64,000 bases of DNA, from positions 24,123,866 to 24,187,865 of the forward strand of contig OX387185.1 in the NCBI GenBank assembly GCA_947561395.2, given 5' to 3'. This document shows positions 23,612-36,200 of the stretch, one piece after another (the stretch's first letter is position 1; every line of letters begins with the position of its first letter). Both the position numbers and the translations under genes were made by a program. This DNA comes from Buxus sempervirens. Taxonomy: Eukaryota; Streptophyta; Magnoliopsida; Buxales; Buxaceae. A model generated the notes under the pieces. The model searched no databases and was not told the origin of the DNA. It saw nothing but the letters and a program-made list of their open reading frames with translations.

Positions 23612-25092
23612 TTGGTGGAAAACCCTAAATTGACTTGGAATTTCAATCGGATAGTCGGCATGACATCTTCATCCTCGACTGAGAGAGTTCGCTTCCCTAG
23701 GATAGAGAAGTGTGCCTTTGATACCCCTTGGATCCGTTCTTGGACAAGGCAATTGCAAGGAGATGAGCAAATTAAATGGGAACAGAAATACCATATAGGA
23801 CAAACTCTGTCCCTGTTAAATGTGCCCATTAATTTGGACATGATTCAGGCGGCCCTACCTTTCTGGGATCCCAACTTTCACTCTTTAGGTTTGGAACTAA
23901 TGAGTTGACACCCACAATTGAGGAATTTGAACTATTCCTCCGATTTCGTGACCATGGAGAACCAGCTAGGCCAAGTCTCAAAGATAGCTACAAGAATGAA
24001 GCTTGTACTTTCTTTGGCCTACCAAGAGGAGAATTCCAGACATTAGGAGGTGACCAAGCATTCACGCGGGTTTCTAAAACCTTCCTTGCTGAAAAGATAA
24101 GGGACAAGAAGCAGGAAAGACCCCGTGTTTGGTGGGACACCTTCACCGTCGTGGTTCTGTCACAGCTCTTCTTTCCTACTGGGGGAGACACCATTAATTT
24201 GGCCCTCATGGAAATTGTAGACCAACTCCAAGTGAAATTCCGAATTGCACCACTGATCCTTGCTCAGCTATATCATGCCTTGACCATGACCAAGAACGGA
24301 ACTAGGAGGTTTCAGGGGTGCGCTCCTCTCCTACACATTTGGCTCCAAGATCACCTGATGGTTGCTGAACCTGTCAGCCCACGTTATGGGTACATCCGTG
24401 ATAATGTCACATTGATGGCCCGAAGAGAGATTAGACCAGACTTACCCTCCAGAGAGGACTGGTTTGACCACTTTCTCCAACTGAAAGGGGAAACGGATAT
24501 AACATGGGGAGGCACATTTGACCAGACATATACCCCCGTCATAGCTTTCAGGAAAAGACATTGCCTAGCCTTGATAGGCTTGACCCATGCCATGCCATAC
24601 TATCCGGTTCGAATTTTGAGACAATTTGGGAAGTCTCAGGGAATACCGATCAAGGATGAGGCGGAAGGATTAACTGGCCCACTGACATGGGAATTGAAGA
24701 AAAAATTGGTGAAGGAATGGCAACACGTGCACATACTCCAAGAGGACATTTTCACTGCATCCGATGTTCGTAATTACGAACAATGGATTGCTCGAGAAAC
24801 TGGCCTAGACAGCCCACCTCCTCTCAATATCGTCACCTCTGACGATATCCCAGTTCCGCCCCCTGACACATACAGGGATAGGGTGGCCGAACTGCGGGAA
24901 TCTCATTCTCGGATCCACCGTGCATACGTGGATTCCGAGCGTAAAAACAAGCAGGCCAATGAGGCCCTTCAACAGCAGCTTGACACCCTGCGCAGACGCG
25001 CAAAAGAGGACCGACGTCTGCGGAATAAACTTCTGCGTGCCTTGAAAAGGCAAGACGTGTCCTCTCATTTTGATGATGACCAACCTAGCTAG
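23612..25092 (+). CDS. Sense DUF7745/plant-mobile-domain-like ORF of element B
   Basis: A protein-coding stretch upstream of gag, in the place where Ogre elements carry an extra ORF1. Blocks visible: WEQKYHIGQTLSLLNVPINL, AALPFWDPNFHSLG, LTPTIEEFELFLRF, TVVVLSQLFFPTGGDTINLA, YPVRILRQFGKSQGI, then a charged helical C-terminus (AELRESHSRIHRAYVDSERK) likely to form a coiled coil. The W..KYG-like N-terminus and the FWDP and TPTIEE blocks are typical of the plant DUF7745 family. The antisense ORF of element A is a homologue. Its role in the element is unknown. One break is apparent. Confidence 0.75.
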
Positions 25093-25189
25093 ACTCTGGG
25101 TTTGTTTTGTTTAATCTTGTAATTGCTTGTTCTGAATTTTGGCATTGTACTTCTTTTTCCATGAAGAATTTGGTGATAAAATTAATAAA

Positions 25190-25660
25190 GTCAATTAAGA
25201 CGTTCCCCCCAATTCCTTTTCAAGCAATCTGGCCCCAATCCATTTAGGCGATCTGAATAAGGAACTCGCCAAAATTTTTTCTTTAAAGCCCAGGGGTTCT
25301 GAATAAAGAACACCCAATTCCTACCCAATTTTCAAATTTTCAGAAATTAACAATTTCAAATTTAAGCAAAGGGTTCTGAATAAAAAAACACCCGATTTAA
25401 AATTTTCAAGCGATCTGAGTAAAGAACTCGCCAAATTGTTTGAATCTTTAAACTAAAGGGATTTAAATAAAGAACACCCCATTTTTACCATCAACTCTAA
25501 AACTTTCAGGCAATCTGAATAAAGAACTTGCCAAAAGAATCTTTAAAATCCAGGGGTCTGAATAAAGAACACCCCGTCCTTGTCAACTCTCAAACCTTCA
25601 AGTTTCAAACTTAAGTTTTAAAACCCCAGGGTTCTGAATAAAGAACACCCTATCCCTTGA
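25190..25660. repeat. Degenerate repeats around TCTGAATAAAGAACACCC
   Basis: Units of roughly 50-70 bp repeat the text CTGAATAAAGAACACCC or its variant CTGAATAAAGAACTCGCC about eight times. It is the first of three tandem-repeat blocks between the DUF7745-type ORF and gag of element B. Non-coding. Confidence 0.75.
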
Positions 25661-25710
25661 ACTCAGATCACACCCGTCTGATTTAAAAAGATCACACGGT
25701 CGGCCTATGG

Positions 25711-26190
25711 GGCACTGAAGCCACTGGTAATTAAACCAGAAAATTGGCAGAGGATCGTCCTGGCATAGCATACCCAATTGTGTGGCACCAAGGTCAAGCA
25801 ACTAAGCTAACGACTAAGGTACGCTCGGGTATCCCTAGCCGAACTCTTAGGGCACTGAAGCCACTGGTAATTAAACCAGAAAATTGGCAGAGGATCGTCC
25901 TGGCATAGCATACCCCGTTGTGTGGCACCAAGGTCAAGCAACTAAGCTAACGACTAAGGTACGCTCGGGTATCCCTAGCCGAACTCTTAGGGCACTGAAG
26001 CCACTGGTAATTAAACCAGAAAATTGGCAAAGGATCGTCCTGGCATAGCCTTCCCCGTTGTGAGGCGTCAAAGTTAATGGTGATTAAACCAACGACTAGC
26101 TAAGACACGCCCGGGAACTACTAGCCAAAGTCAGGTGCTAAAACCATCAGAGATTAAACTGAAAATTGGTTAAGGTACACCTGGATGTTG
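25711..26190. repeat. 140-bp tandem repeat, about three copies
   Basis: Units begin GGCACTGAAGCCACTGGTAA at 25711, 25851 and 25991, exactly 140 bp apart. The first two are nearly identical and the third diverges in its second half. Second repeat block of element B's untranslated region. Confidence 0.9.
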
Positions 26191-26254
26191 CTGTTTAGCT
26201 CATCCCCTGCGGAAACTTAATATGGTCCAACCTCGTAATACTGAGCTCAAACCA

Positions 26255-26440
26255 ACCTTCTAAACCAGGTTCTCTTTCCCAGCCGTTTGGCTAAAACAAA
26301 CCAGTCTAAACCGGGTTCTCTTTCCCAACCATTTGGTTAAAACAGATCAGTCTAAACCGGGTTCTCTCTCCCAGCCGTTTGGCTAAAACAGACCAGTCTA
26401 AACCGGGTTCTCTTTCCCAGCCGTTCGGCTAAAATAGAGC
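26255..26440. repeat. Tandem repeat of about 46 bp, four copies
   Basis: Four units with CTAAACCGGGTTCTCTTTCC and CAGCCGTTTGGCTAAAACAG. Each holds the small palindrome AGCCGTTTGGCT. Third repeat block between ORF1 and gag of element B. A CCCTTCCCAG-GTACC junction follows at about 26550. Confidence 0.85.
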
Positions 26441-26537
26441 AAGCTTAAGAATCTCTATCACCTTCAAAATAATCCAAATGAATTAATCTTTGATCATGTA
26501 TTAGGCCTTTAATATAAGTTGCACTAATATTCGCTGG

Positions 26538-28690
26538 TTGCCCTTCCCAGGTACCAAAATTGCTTCTCGAAGCCCTTACCTGTTAAGATCTAGAAGAAGA
26601 CTTGAGATGGAACAGCCAAGAGAACAGACCTCGCCAGGACAGGAAACTCAGGCAGAGTCGAGTCAGACACAGACAGTGACTGACCTGCAACAAAGGATAG
26701 ACAGTATGGGGACTATTATTCAAGAGTTAATGGCAGAATTGAGAGAAATCAGGGTGGCTCCCCCAGCTGCACCAGTGACCCTGCAGCAACCGATTGCTCC
26801 ACCGCAGATGGATGCTCCACCACCATACCCTGCGTACCCAGCTCCGTTGGTACCACCTCCACCTCCGCAAGCCGTGCCTCTTCCACAGATTATTGCGCCT
26901 ACCCAACTGGGACAAGAAGAGGAAGATTGGTATAGAACGCAGCAGGCCCAGTTTGATGAAAAGATGGCAGCCACTAAGTCAGAGGTAGATGCTTTGTGTG
27001 AAGAGCTGAAAAGCCTACGACCCAGTGCGGTCCCCATGGAGGCTACTTTAGACAGCCTCTGCTTCTTCTCCGATGTTCAACTTTCACCGAAATTCAAATG
27101 CCCTGACTTGCATCAGTTTGATGGCACCGGGTGCCCGTTAAACCACCTAAGGTCATACTCTGGAGATATGTGTCAATATGCCAAAGATGAAAAAATTATG
27201 ATACAGTTCTTTCAGAGGTCGCTGACAGGAGCAGCATACAACTGGTTTTTGAGTCTGGACAAAACCAAGATCAAGACTTGGAATGATTTGGCTGCAGCAT
27301 TCATTCAGTAGTACCGTTTGAACAGTCAGATTATGCAAACTAGGGCTGAACTACAAAGGTTGACAAAGAAGAATCAGGAATCTGTACGGGAGTATGCCAA
27401 ACGTTGGAAAGAATTGGCCACACTGGTTCAACCGCCACTACTTGAACAGGAGATGACCTCCTTGTTCATTGCATCACTTGGACAGCCATTCTTTTCCTTG
27501 CTACTGGGGCAAAGTACTTCCAATTTCAATGACTTGATTCTGACGGCAGACAGAATTGAAGATGCGGTCAGGGCTGGAAAGATAGATGGCAGTGGCCAGG
27601 GCCCTACACAGAGAAGAGCAGCAACGGGACAGAGTAGTAGAAGTCAGGGGCAAGAGCCTAGAAGGCAAGAGGCCCAGGCTATTAATTATGTACAGCCAAC
27701 ACAACCCTATCACATTGCCCAGAGGAACGAAAGTCAAGGGCAACCTCTGAGAAGAACCAGAGAAGAAACAGAGGCAAGAATGAAGAGGGTTTTTACCCCG
27801 CTGCCTTATGCACCCGCGGAACTATTGGCTACACTGCTGAAGAAGGGGTACCTTCAAATCAAGCCTCCTAACCCCAGAATGATCAACTCACGAAGTTATA
27901 ATACAGCAGAAAAATGCGAGTATCATTCTGGAGCTCCCGGGCATTCAACAAATCGATGCTGGGATTTGAGGCATGACATACAAGATCTGATAGACAGCAA
28001 GAAGATCTCTGTAGATCCCCCAGCACCAGCAGCACCTACTCCACCTACTAGCACAACTACCAATCCTCTCCCAGACCACTCTAAGGCTTCTGCTAGTGGA
28101 TTAGTGAATCAGGTCATCAGTGACCAGGGCAATGAAGTACAGTTTGACCCCTCTATGTTGATTGGGCGACCGGGGCAAATTGTCAGGATATACCTCCAAG
28201 AAGAGATAGTAAAACAGCAAGTGTGCGTCGTCAACGGAGATGATGACGAAGAAACCTTCTTGGGGTTCCCTCTGGTGCATTTCAACTTTCCCGAACCAGA
28301 GCCTTTCTATCCTCCACCTGTCCCAAACTCACCCCCATTAAATATCTTCGACATGATGAACCCATTCAATGAGCCTGTGGACTTCTTACTGGAACCACCC
28401 ACCCTCAACTTACACCACCTTCACCTTGACCCAACCTACTCCGTTGTGCCTCCACCTTACCAATTCCTACCCATGTACCATGATTCTACCATCACTTCCA
28501 CTGAAAGAGAAGTCGATCGGATTACCCGTTCTGGTCGATATATCAACCCTAACCCTCCACCTGCACCAAAGGGAGAGACTAGTGAAGAAAGGATAAGGAA
28601 AGAAAAAGGGAAGGATGTGGCTACTGAATTGCCACAGACCCATAAGAAGAAAGGGAAGGCCCCAGAAGAAGAGATTGAAAAACTCCACTA
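26538..28690 (+). CDS. gag region of element B (fossil)
   Basis: The N-terminal part is Gln- and Pro-rich with a likely coiled coil (TVTDLQQRIDSMGTIIQELM). The Gag core has CPDLHQFDGTGCPLNHLRSY and MIQFFQRSLTGAAYNWFLSL, closely matching element A's gag. A zinc-knuckle-like CEYHSGAPGHSTNRCW lies near 27,920. A proline-rich linker follows. One break is apparent; boundaries are approximate. Confidence 0.85.
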
Positions 28691-29885
28691 TAGTGCCTTC
28701 ACTCCAGAGTATGATTTAGTGCAGCAGTTGAATAAGACACCAGCCCAGATATCCATTATGCGTCTCTTATTGGATTCAGACAAACATAAGGACGTACTTA
28801 CAAAAATACTGGGTGATACTCATGTGCCTGACGACATCAGCCCTGAACAGCTAAAGACAGTAATGTCTATAATTGCTACGCCAGAAGCAATATCCTTTTC
28901 CTCAGCAGACTTACCCCCTGAAGGTTATAACCATACAGAGCCTCTGTTTATCACTGTAAGATGCTCCGACTTAATGGTGAGACGGGTCATGATCGATAAC
29001 GGGTCAGCTCTGAATATCTGCCCAGTCAGGACCTTCCACAGTCTGCAGCTGAACGCTGAGTTGATCAAACCTAGCTCCAACAATGTCCGCGGGTTTGACA
29101 ATGCCAAGAAAGATTACCTGGGGGAAGTTAATCTGGAAGTTATAATCGCTGAAAGGGCCTTCTTCATTACCTTTGAGTTGATGGACATCAATGCCTCCTT
29201 TAATTTGCTGATTGGAAGACCTTGGCTACATCAAGCAGGGGCAGTCCCGTCCACCTTACATCGAATGATCCAATTTATTTCAGGAAATCAATTGATCACG
29301 GTACATGCAGAAAATCACCGAGAATTTGAACAAGGAGGGGTACCCGTGATTGATTATGAGCTGCCTACTTCCCTGAACTTCCAAGCCATAGAAATGGTAC
29401 AAGTAAACAGCATTCCTATTCCTCTGCAATCAGACTTGTCCTGCAGAAGGAAAAGGAAGAGCATGTTCGGTGCTGCTGAATGCGCCGACTGGGGCCTCCG
29501 AGTAGGAGAAGGTTTAGGCAAATACAAGCAAGGCATCAAGTCTGCAATCCAGCCATGTGACAAATCTGTGGGCTTCGGACTGGGTTTTGTTCCTGAACCT
29601 AAAGACTATGCCAGGCTATTCGGCAGGAAAGCTGAACGGAAGAGGGCACGAGCAGAAGGAAGAGACCCACACTGGCCCATTTGTGTACAGGGCCAGTTAT
29701 ACCATCACTTTGCCAATATGGAGAGGGAAGCTGCACGAGCCATTCAGAACATAGTCCCCCAGGGATGGGGCGATGAGTTCAATGATCCAGTCGAGCAAGC
29801 GGAAGCTGATTATCTGCAAAGGTTATGGGATGAACCTCCCAGGCCCCAGGAGACAGTTACAGAAGAGAACTCAGAAGCTCTCAGT
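28690..29885 (+). CDS. protease and G-patch-like region of element B (fossil)
   Basis: Aspartic protease with VMIDNGSALNICPVRTF, then LLIGRPWLHQAGAVPSTLH. Downstream a G-patch-like stretch reads GLRVGEGLGKYKQGIKSAI, with the Gly pattern of nucleic-acid-binding G-patch domains. The coding sequence runs directly into solo LTR C, which is inserted here. Confidence 0.8.
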
Positions 29886-29890
29886 GGGAT
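29886..29890. repeat. Target-site duplication of solo LTR C, left (GGGAT)
   Basis: GGGAT stands directly before TGTAAGCACC, and again directly after the LTR end GCGCGCACA at 33626-33630. It is a perfect 5-bp duplication. Confidence 0.93.
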
Positions 29891-30489
29891 TGTAAGCACC
29901 TCATTTTTGCGCTCCCGGAAAGCCAGAAATGCAAAACCCGGCTAAAAAGTCAAACCCTGAGGGATGGAAAGTTGACCTTTTAATCAGATAAAATTTGGCC
30001 ACCTTGCTTTATCTCAATGGATAGAGAATATTGACACGAGTCCAACGCAACTGGGTTTGCAGGAATCGGAGTTCGGATGAGGGTTCTGCGGGCGGTCAAA
30101 CTTGAGGAAGAGCCGAGAGTTGACTTTTCTTTGAATTCCGTGCCAAGTACCTTTCTCTATACCATTGGATAAAGAATCTCGATACGGTTCCAACGCAACT
30201 GAGTTTGCTGGAATCGGAGTCCGGATAAAGGATCTATGAGCCGGTCAAACTTGAAGGGGAGCAGAAAGTTGACTTTCTGCTAAACCCCGAATCAACTGCT
30301 TAACCTTATGCCAATGGATAGAGGGCTCCGATACGATTCTAACGCAACTGAGTTTGCCCGAATCAGAGTTCTGATGAAGAAGATGTAAGCAGTTGAAGTT
30401 CTAGGGCAGTGTGCCAGAAAACTGCACACGTGGCAAAAGTCTGCACACGTGGTAGGCAGTAGAGCAAAAAGGTCCCAGGGATTGAATCT

Positions 30490-30740
30490 GTAATTACCCA
30501 AATCAGTGAAAAATATCTCAATGGTAAAGCTGCAGATATCCAAGGGTATCAGGGACTAGATCCATAAGCATCAAAACTTGAGAAAATATCCCAGGGACCA
30601 ATCTGTAAATATCCAAAAGTATCAGGGACTAAATCTGTAAATACCAAAAGTATCAAGGACTAAATCTGTAAATATCCAAAAGTATCAGGGACTAAATCTG
30701 TAAAAATCCAAAGTTCCAGGGACCAATCCGTAAATATTAG
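30490..30740. repeat. Tandem repeats of about 37 bp in solo LTR C
   Basis: Several units of the type CAGGGACTAAATCTGTAAAT plus ATCCAAAAGTATC. They lie in the part of the LTR upstream of a (CT)n microsatellite (30788-30811). Non-coding. Confidence 0.75.
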
Positions 30741-32432
30741 GATTTGCTCATGATTGATGGCATGCATGGGCATCATCCATGCATGCAATCTCTCTCTCTC
30801 TCTCTCTCTCTACCACATGGGCATGCATCAACCTCATCCATGGATGCATCTCTCTTTCTCTCTCCCACATGGGCATACATCATCATCTATGCATGCAACA
30901 CACACACTCTCTCTCTCTCCCATGATGGTTGTCCCCCATGCATGCATGCACATCCCACATGCCACATAATAAAACCCCCCCAAGCTCCATTCGTATGGGG
31001 GTTCCTCTCTCACTTTGAGCAGATTTTTTCCCACCATCTCCTTCTCCACCCTTCTTCTCCATCTCTCCCAAGCTCTCTTCACCTCTCTCAAGCTCTCTTC
31101 CATGGCTTCCTAACCCTCCATCCTTCCTCCCTTCTTCATCCTCACCACTTGACACTTGAAGGAGAAGAAAGAGCTTGCTGTTGGTGGACAAAGTGGAGGT
31201 GCTCCAGCAACTCTTGGAGCTTCAAGTGGGTTCAACACTCATCACAAAGGGTTTTAAACCTCAAGGTAATGTTCCCCATGGTATTTTGTTCATGATATAT
31301 GAAAATGAGCTCCATATGAGCATGTGTTTTCACCATGTGTTTCTTCCCATTTCAAGCATGCCATCCTCTCCCATTTTGTTCCCCATGTGCATGTCCTCTT
31401 GATGTTGTTGTTGTCACCTTCTCATGCTCATTTGATGGGTGGTCAGCCCCACATGGCAAGAAAGGTAAGATGCCGGTAGAATAAAGAGAGGCTAGGGAGT
31501 AGTTTGGTGGGTTAGAGAGACCTTGCACCCACCATTCGGCTACTGTTTTGGCTTTCGTCATGGAGGTCTATTCTTCAAAGAGTGGAGCATGTTCCATTCA
31601 TGTGTGCCATCTAATGTATCCCTAAAGTAACCCCCCCTTCTATTCCCTTCTTTATGTGAGTCTTCTCTTAGAGCAAGAGCATGATCTAGATTGATATTGT
31701 CATGGTAAAGATCATGAGATGCATGCTGGAGTTTATGTCTTATGTTTGGTCATACATAGTCTAGTTGTTGTCTTGTGCATGCCTAGTTGTTATCATGTGA
31801 ATGCATAATACCCTCTTGATTGTCCTTTAGAATTTCAAGCATACGTGCCATGATTTGTAGGGTTATAAAATTGCCTCATTTTGCAACTATTTTCACATGT
31901 TCTCATGTAGGTTTCCATCATTTTTTTTCTCATTATTTTGTGATCATGAGGAGCCAACGCCTTTGCTTGTGCATCCCTATGTGCTTGCATGGATTTTCAT
32001 TTGCTAGAAGCATACTTAGTTGATATGAGTAGGACACTGTTTGGGTGAAGTATGCATGCGATGAAAACAAGATTTTTTGATCTTAGGTGGCCCACTTTCT
32101 TGTATAATCCAACCATGCTTTGAAACATGTGTTTTATCTTGGTTTGATGTCCTCCTATGTGCACGCATGTTTGCTCATTTTTCCGAAAGCCAAAGACCGA
32201 AACAGGGATGCTTGATCCCTGTTCAAGTACTGTCCTTTGCAAGAGAGAGGAGAAAGGGAACCCCCACCCATCCCCTTGCTGTTTTGATTTTGAAAACCTC
32301 AAAAGAAAAGCCAAATGGCTTCATCTGGACCATGGTGGGCCCCCACAGGGGCCCACACAACTACTGAGACACCCTAAGAACCCAAGAAACACCCCGAATG
32401 GCAGAAACCCAAAAAATGGCCATTTCAAGGTG

Positions 32433-32588
32433 ATCCGGCAACTCAGGCCGGATCACCTGCGGCCTAGGTGTATCCGACAACTAAGGCCGGATAACCTATG
32501 GCCCCTGTGTAGCCGGCCAGTGAGGCTGGATCACTTACAGACCCTGTGTATCCGGCCTGAGTTGCCGGATACACACAGAAATGTGGTT
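32433..32588. repeat. Array of 21-bp palindromes at 39-bp period (solo LTR C)
   Basis: Units start at 32433, 32472, 32511 and 32550, exactly 39 bp apart, with the form ATCCGG-N9-CCGGAT and 18-bp spacers. Unit 1 has the core CAACTCAGG. Unit 4 has the reverse core (CCTGAGTTG), so one unit is flipped. The preceding text AAAAATGGCCATTTC also precedes the array of element A (218-236). Confidence 0.88.
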
Positions 32589-33625
32589 TTTGCTCATTTT
32601 TTATCCTTTGCCGATTTTTGGAGTGACTTAAACCAAAACCACTGAACCAACAGGGTTTCCGGGCCACCCGGAAACCCAACTTGGGACTTGGACCGCCGGT
32701 CCAACTCGGAACACCCGTGGGCCTTCCAACGGGGCCCACCAAGCCCAATAAACCCAAAAGCATGCAATTAAACCACTTAAGTAAAATCAACTTATTTGAA
32801 CCAGATGGGCCAAAGCCAATGCGGCCCACCCAAGCCTGGATGTGTGAAATGAGTGCATAAACTGCTTGGTTTGGCCGAGACCATGGGCCAGGGCCTGTCG
32901 GGCCCGCTAAAGCCCGCCAACCGAACCGAGTTAGGGTGCAAGCCCTAAACTCCAAGGAACTGGGCTTCCAAAGCCCAAAGCCTGGATCACGGGCCCCAAG
33001 CCCAATGACCAGCCCACTTTGGCAAACTAAAGAAGATAAAAGATGCAAAATCACTTGGCCACCATGTGGGCCCACCTAAGGGGCCCACAAACCAATCCAG
33101 CCCACCACTTGCATGAAAACCACTTAATATTCAAACTTGAACCCCAATGTAAAATCCAGCTCATTAACCAAAGCCCACAGGGCCTCCTAGGGTTAGACAG
33201 AGGCCCACCAAGGGCACATGGGCTAACCCAAGCCCACTAAGGGTACCGTGGGCCTTCCAATGGGGCCCACCCAAACAGACCCAGATAATTTAAATAAAAC
33301 CAAGATAAAATCAACCAAAGGGACCCACACCACTCAGGTGGTCCCACCAAGACCTAACAAAAAATGCATGCTGGATTAGGAACCGGGTGAGAACCAGAAT
33401 AGGAAATGCTGACTAAAATCAGGGAACCCACGGGACCCGTCATCCGACGGGGTGGACCGGGGTGTCTACGGACTTCCCCGGACCACAATCGAGAACAGAC
33501 TTAGAATCTCAAGCCGCAGACCAAAAGCCCTAGTAGACAATATTAGGCACCCAGGTGTCCGCCTGCACCCCATCAGGCGGTGGCGACTCCAATTTACCCC
33601 GTGCCGCGTTTCCCACGCGCGCACA

Positions 33626-36200
33626 GGGATGATGGAAGAACTGTCTGCTTTATTCTCTTGGCAGTCAGTTGACACCGAAAAACCAGCCATCCCTGAAGAG
33701 GCGTTTGTCTACCCATCAGATGATACCGAAGAAGAAGAGCCAGCTCAGTACATCTACATGATGGAAAGCCAGGATAGTTCAGGAGAACCCACTCTAAGGC
33801 AAAGGTCTCCCCCACCTCCTATCTGCATTATACACCCAAGTACAAGGGATGGTCTGGGTCAGATGTTCCAGAATATGCCCCAAGTACTGGGACTGCCTAC
33901 TGAGCTGGCTTACCATGAAACTTATGGTAGCTGGGCCCCTGACGAACATTCTTCCAGCAGGAGGGATGAATCATCAGGAAAAGCTGTAACCAAGGCATTG
34001 CCTAAGGTGGAACCACCCAACGAAGTCACTGTTCGGGTACCAGGGACTGTCATCCGCCGTGGGGTATGGATCAGTATATCATCCGAGGATTCGAGCCAAA
34101 ATCAACCAAAGAAGGGCACAGCTAATGACCCCATCTGCATCTCCTCTAACAGCAGCATCAGCATGATACAGACTGGGAAGGTGAATATGGTGAACGCTGT
34201 AACCAAAGACAAGCACGCATTGCAGAACTGGAGTTCGACGCCACTTGCCACTCGCAAAGCCAAACTACCACAGGGAGTTTCTTCCACTTCTGAAATTCCC
34301 CCTGTAGATATTGCTGCACTTTTTAATAAATGCGTGAAGTCTTTTGATTATTTTTCTGCTTCTGTGAATAATTCTGCAAATAAGCAAACCCAAAATCGCA
34401 ACCTTAGTATCAATCTCGACGCACACCCGAAAAATTCGGAGCACGAGATAGATAATCAGGTTGCCACAATCAAACAAAAACAAAAAGGTCAAAAAGAAAT
34501 CCAAAGTGTCGAGCATGAATCAGATAGTGACACTTACTCATCACAACCCGATGATTCAAAAATTATCCCCAGTGATTCTTTTGAACTTGAGGATAATGAT
34601 GAACCATGGGAGACCCCACCTGAAATCCAATTTGCCTTGAACATGCATGAAAAGGGTCTCCAGGCTAATATTGAGGAAACTGAACCTATCAACATAGGTA
34701 ACACAACACAACCAAGGATTCTTCAAGTTGGTAAAAAGCTGACATTATTACAGAAAACACAGATAACTGATTTCCTAAAATCCTACATTGATGTGTTTGC
34801 ATGGTCATACGAGGATATGCCTGGGTTAGACACAAATTTAGTTGTGCACCGGTTACCTATAAAGTCTGAGGCCACACCAGTGAAGCAAAAACTCAGACGC
34901 ATGAAACCAGAATGGGCCCTGAAGATCAAAGAAGAGGTCACCAAGCAGTTAAAAGCTGGGTTCTTGAAAGTTACAGATTACCCAGAATGGTTAGAAAACA
35001 TCGTACCAGTCCCCAAGAAAGATGGAAGGGTCAGGATGTGTGTTGATTACAGGGATCTGAACAAGGCAAGCCCGAAAGATGACTTCCCGCTGCCACACAT
35101 TGATATACTGGTTGATAATACTGCAACTCATTCCATGTTCTCCTTCATGGATGGATTCTCTGGGTATAATCAGATAAGGATGGCACCTGAAGACATGGAA
35201 AAGACATCCTTTATCACACATTGGGGCACATATTGCTACAAAGTGATGCCATTCGGGTTAAAGAATGCAGGCGCCACATACCAGCGGGCAATGACTTTGT
35301 TATTCCACGATCTGATGCACAAGGAAATGGAAGTATACGTGGATGACATGATTGCAAAGTCAAAAGAAGAGGAAAATCATTTGGTGAACCTTGGAAGAAT
35401 GTTTGACAGGCTCAGGGAATGCAAGCTCAGGCTGAACCCGAATAAGTGTGTATTCGGAGTTACTTCAGGGAAGCTACTTGGATTCATTGTTGGGAAACGA
35501 GGAATTGAGGTTGATCCTGTCAAAGTAAAGGCAATTCTGGAGATGCCTCCCCCATCCACAGAAAAAGAAGTGAGAGGTTTCCTTGGCAGATTACAGTACA
35601 TCAGTCGGTTCATAGCACAGATGACTCCCGTGTGCGAACCAATATTCAAATTGCTAAAAAAGGATAACCCCGTGATCTGGAATGAAGATTGCCAAGAAGC
35701 ATTTGATAAAATCAAGGCCTATTTGATGAGCTCGCCGACTTTGGTCCCCCTGTACCATGACGACCTTTAATCATGTACCTGTCAGTCACAGAAACGGCAG
35801 CCGGATGCGTCCTAGGGCAGCATGATGATACAAGAAGAAAGGAGCAAGCAATTTATTATCTGAGCAAGAAATTTACCAATTATGAAGTAAGATACACGTT
35901 GCTTGAGAAGACCTGTGGCGCGTTGGTATGGGCAGCTCAGAAGCTCCGGCACTATCTCCTCAGTCATACTGTCTTTTTGATCTCAGATGCAGATCCCTTG
36001 AAGTACACTTTTGAAAAGCCAATCTCCACTGGAAGGATAGCCAAGTGGCAGGTTATCTTATCTCAGTATGACATTGTCTACACCACGAGAAAGGCAATAA
36101 AGGGACAGGCAGTAGCAGATCACTTGGCAGAACACCCCGTGCCCGACTATCAACCACTTCTCACCGGGTTGCCGGATGATGAAATTATGTGTGCCGAATC
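33626..36200 (+). CDS. RT and RNase H region of element B (fossil)
   Basis: After the second GGGAT copy the coding sequence resumes with an acidic linker. The RT follows with VPVPKKDGRVRMCVDYRDLN, FMDGFSGYNQIRMAPEDM, the catalytic VYVDDMIAKS and GFLGRLQYISRFIAQMT. The Ty3-type RNase H has GCVLGQHDDTRRKEQAIYYL and TLLEKTCGALVWAAQKLRH. Most of it reads openly, consistent with a young element; about one break is apparent. Confidence 0.88.

Larger units (their letters stand above)
29891..33625 (+). mobile_element. Solo LTR C (Tat lineage) inserted in element B
   Basis: A single LTR of 3,735 bp, TGTAAGCACCTCATTTTTGC...CACGCGCGCACA, with a GGGAT duplication and no internal region. Its start resembles B's LTR start (TGTTAGCACCTGATTTTTGC), and it carries three copies of the CCAACGCAACTGAGTTTGC module where B has two, so it belongs to a related family. 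It also holds repeats of about 37 bp at 30490-30740 (CAGGGACTAAATCTGTAAAT), a (CT)n run near 30790, a pyrimidine-rich leader-like part at 31000-31130, and the 39-bp palindrome array. Small ORFs inside are not convincing genes. Confidence 0.9.

Noticed and set aside
30744-31295. ORFs with LSLSLPH repeats near 30.8 kb
   Set aside because: Produced by (CT)n and CATG-rich low-complexity sequence in solo LTR C.
32157-33075. ORFs of 162-203 codons in solo LTR C
   Set aside because: They run through the palindrome array and the GGGCCCA-rich LTR part, overlap on both strands and lack family similarity.
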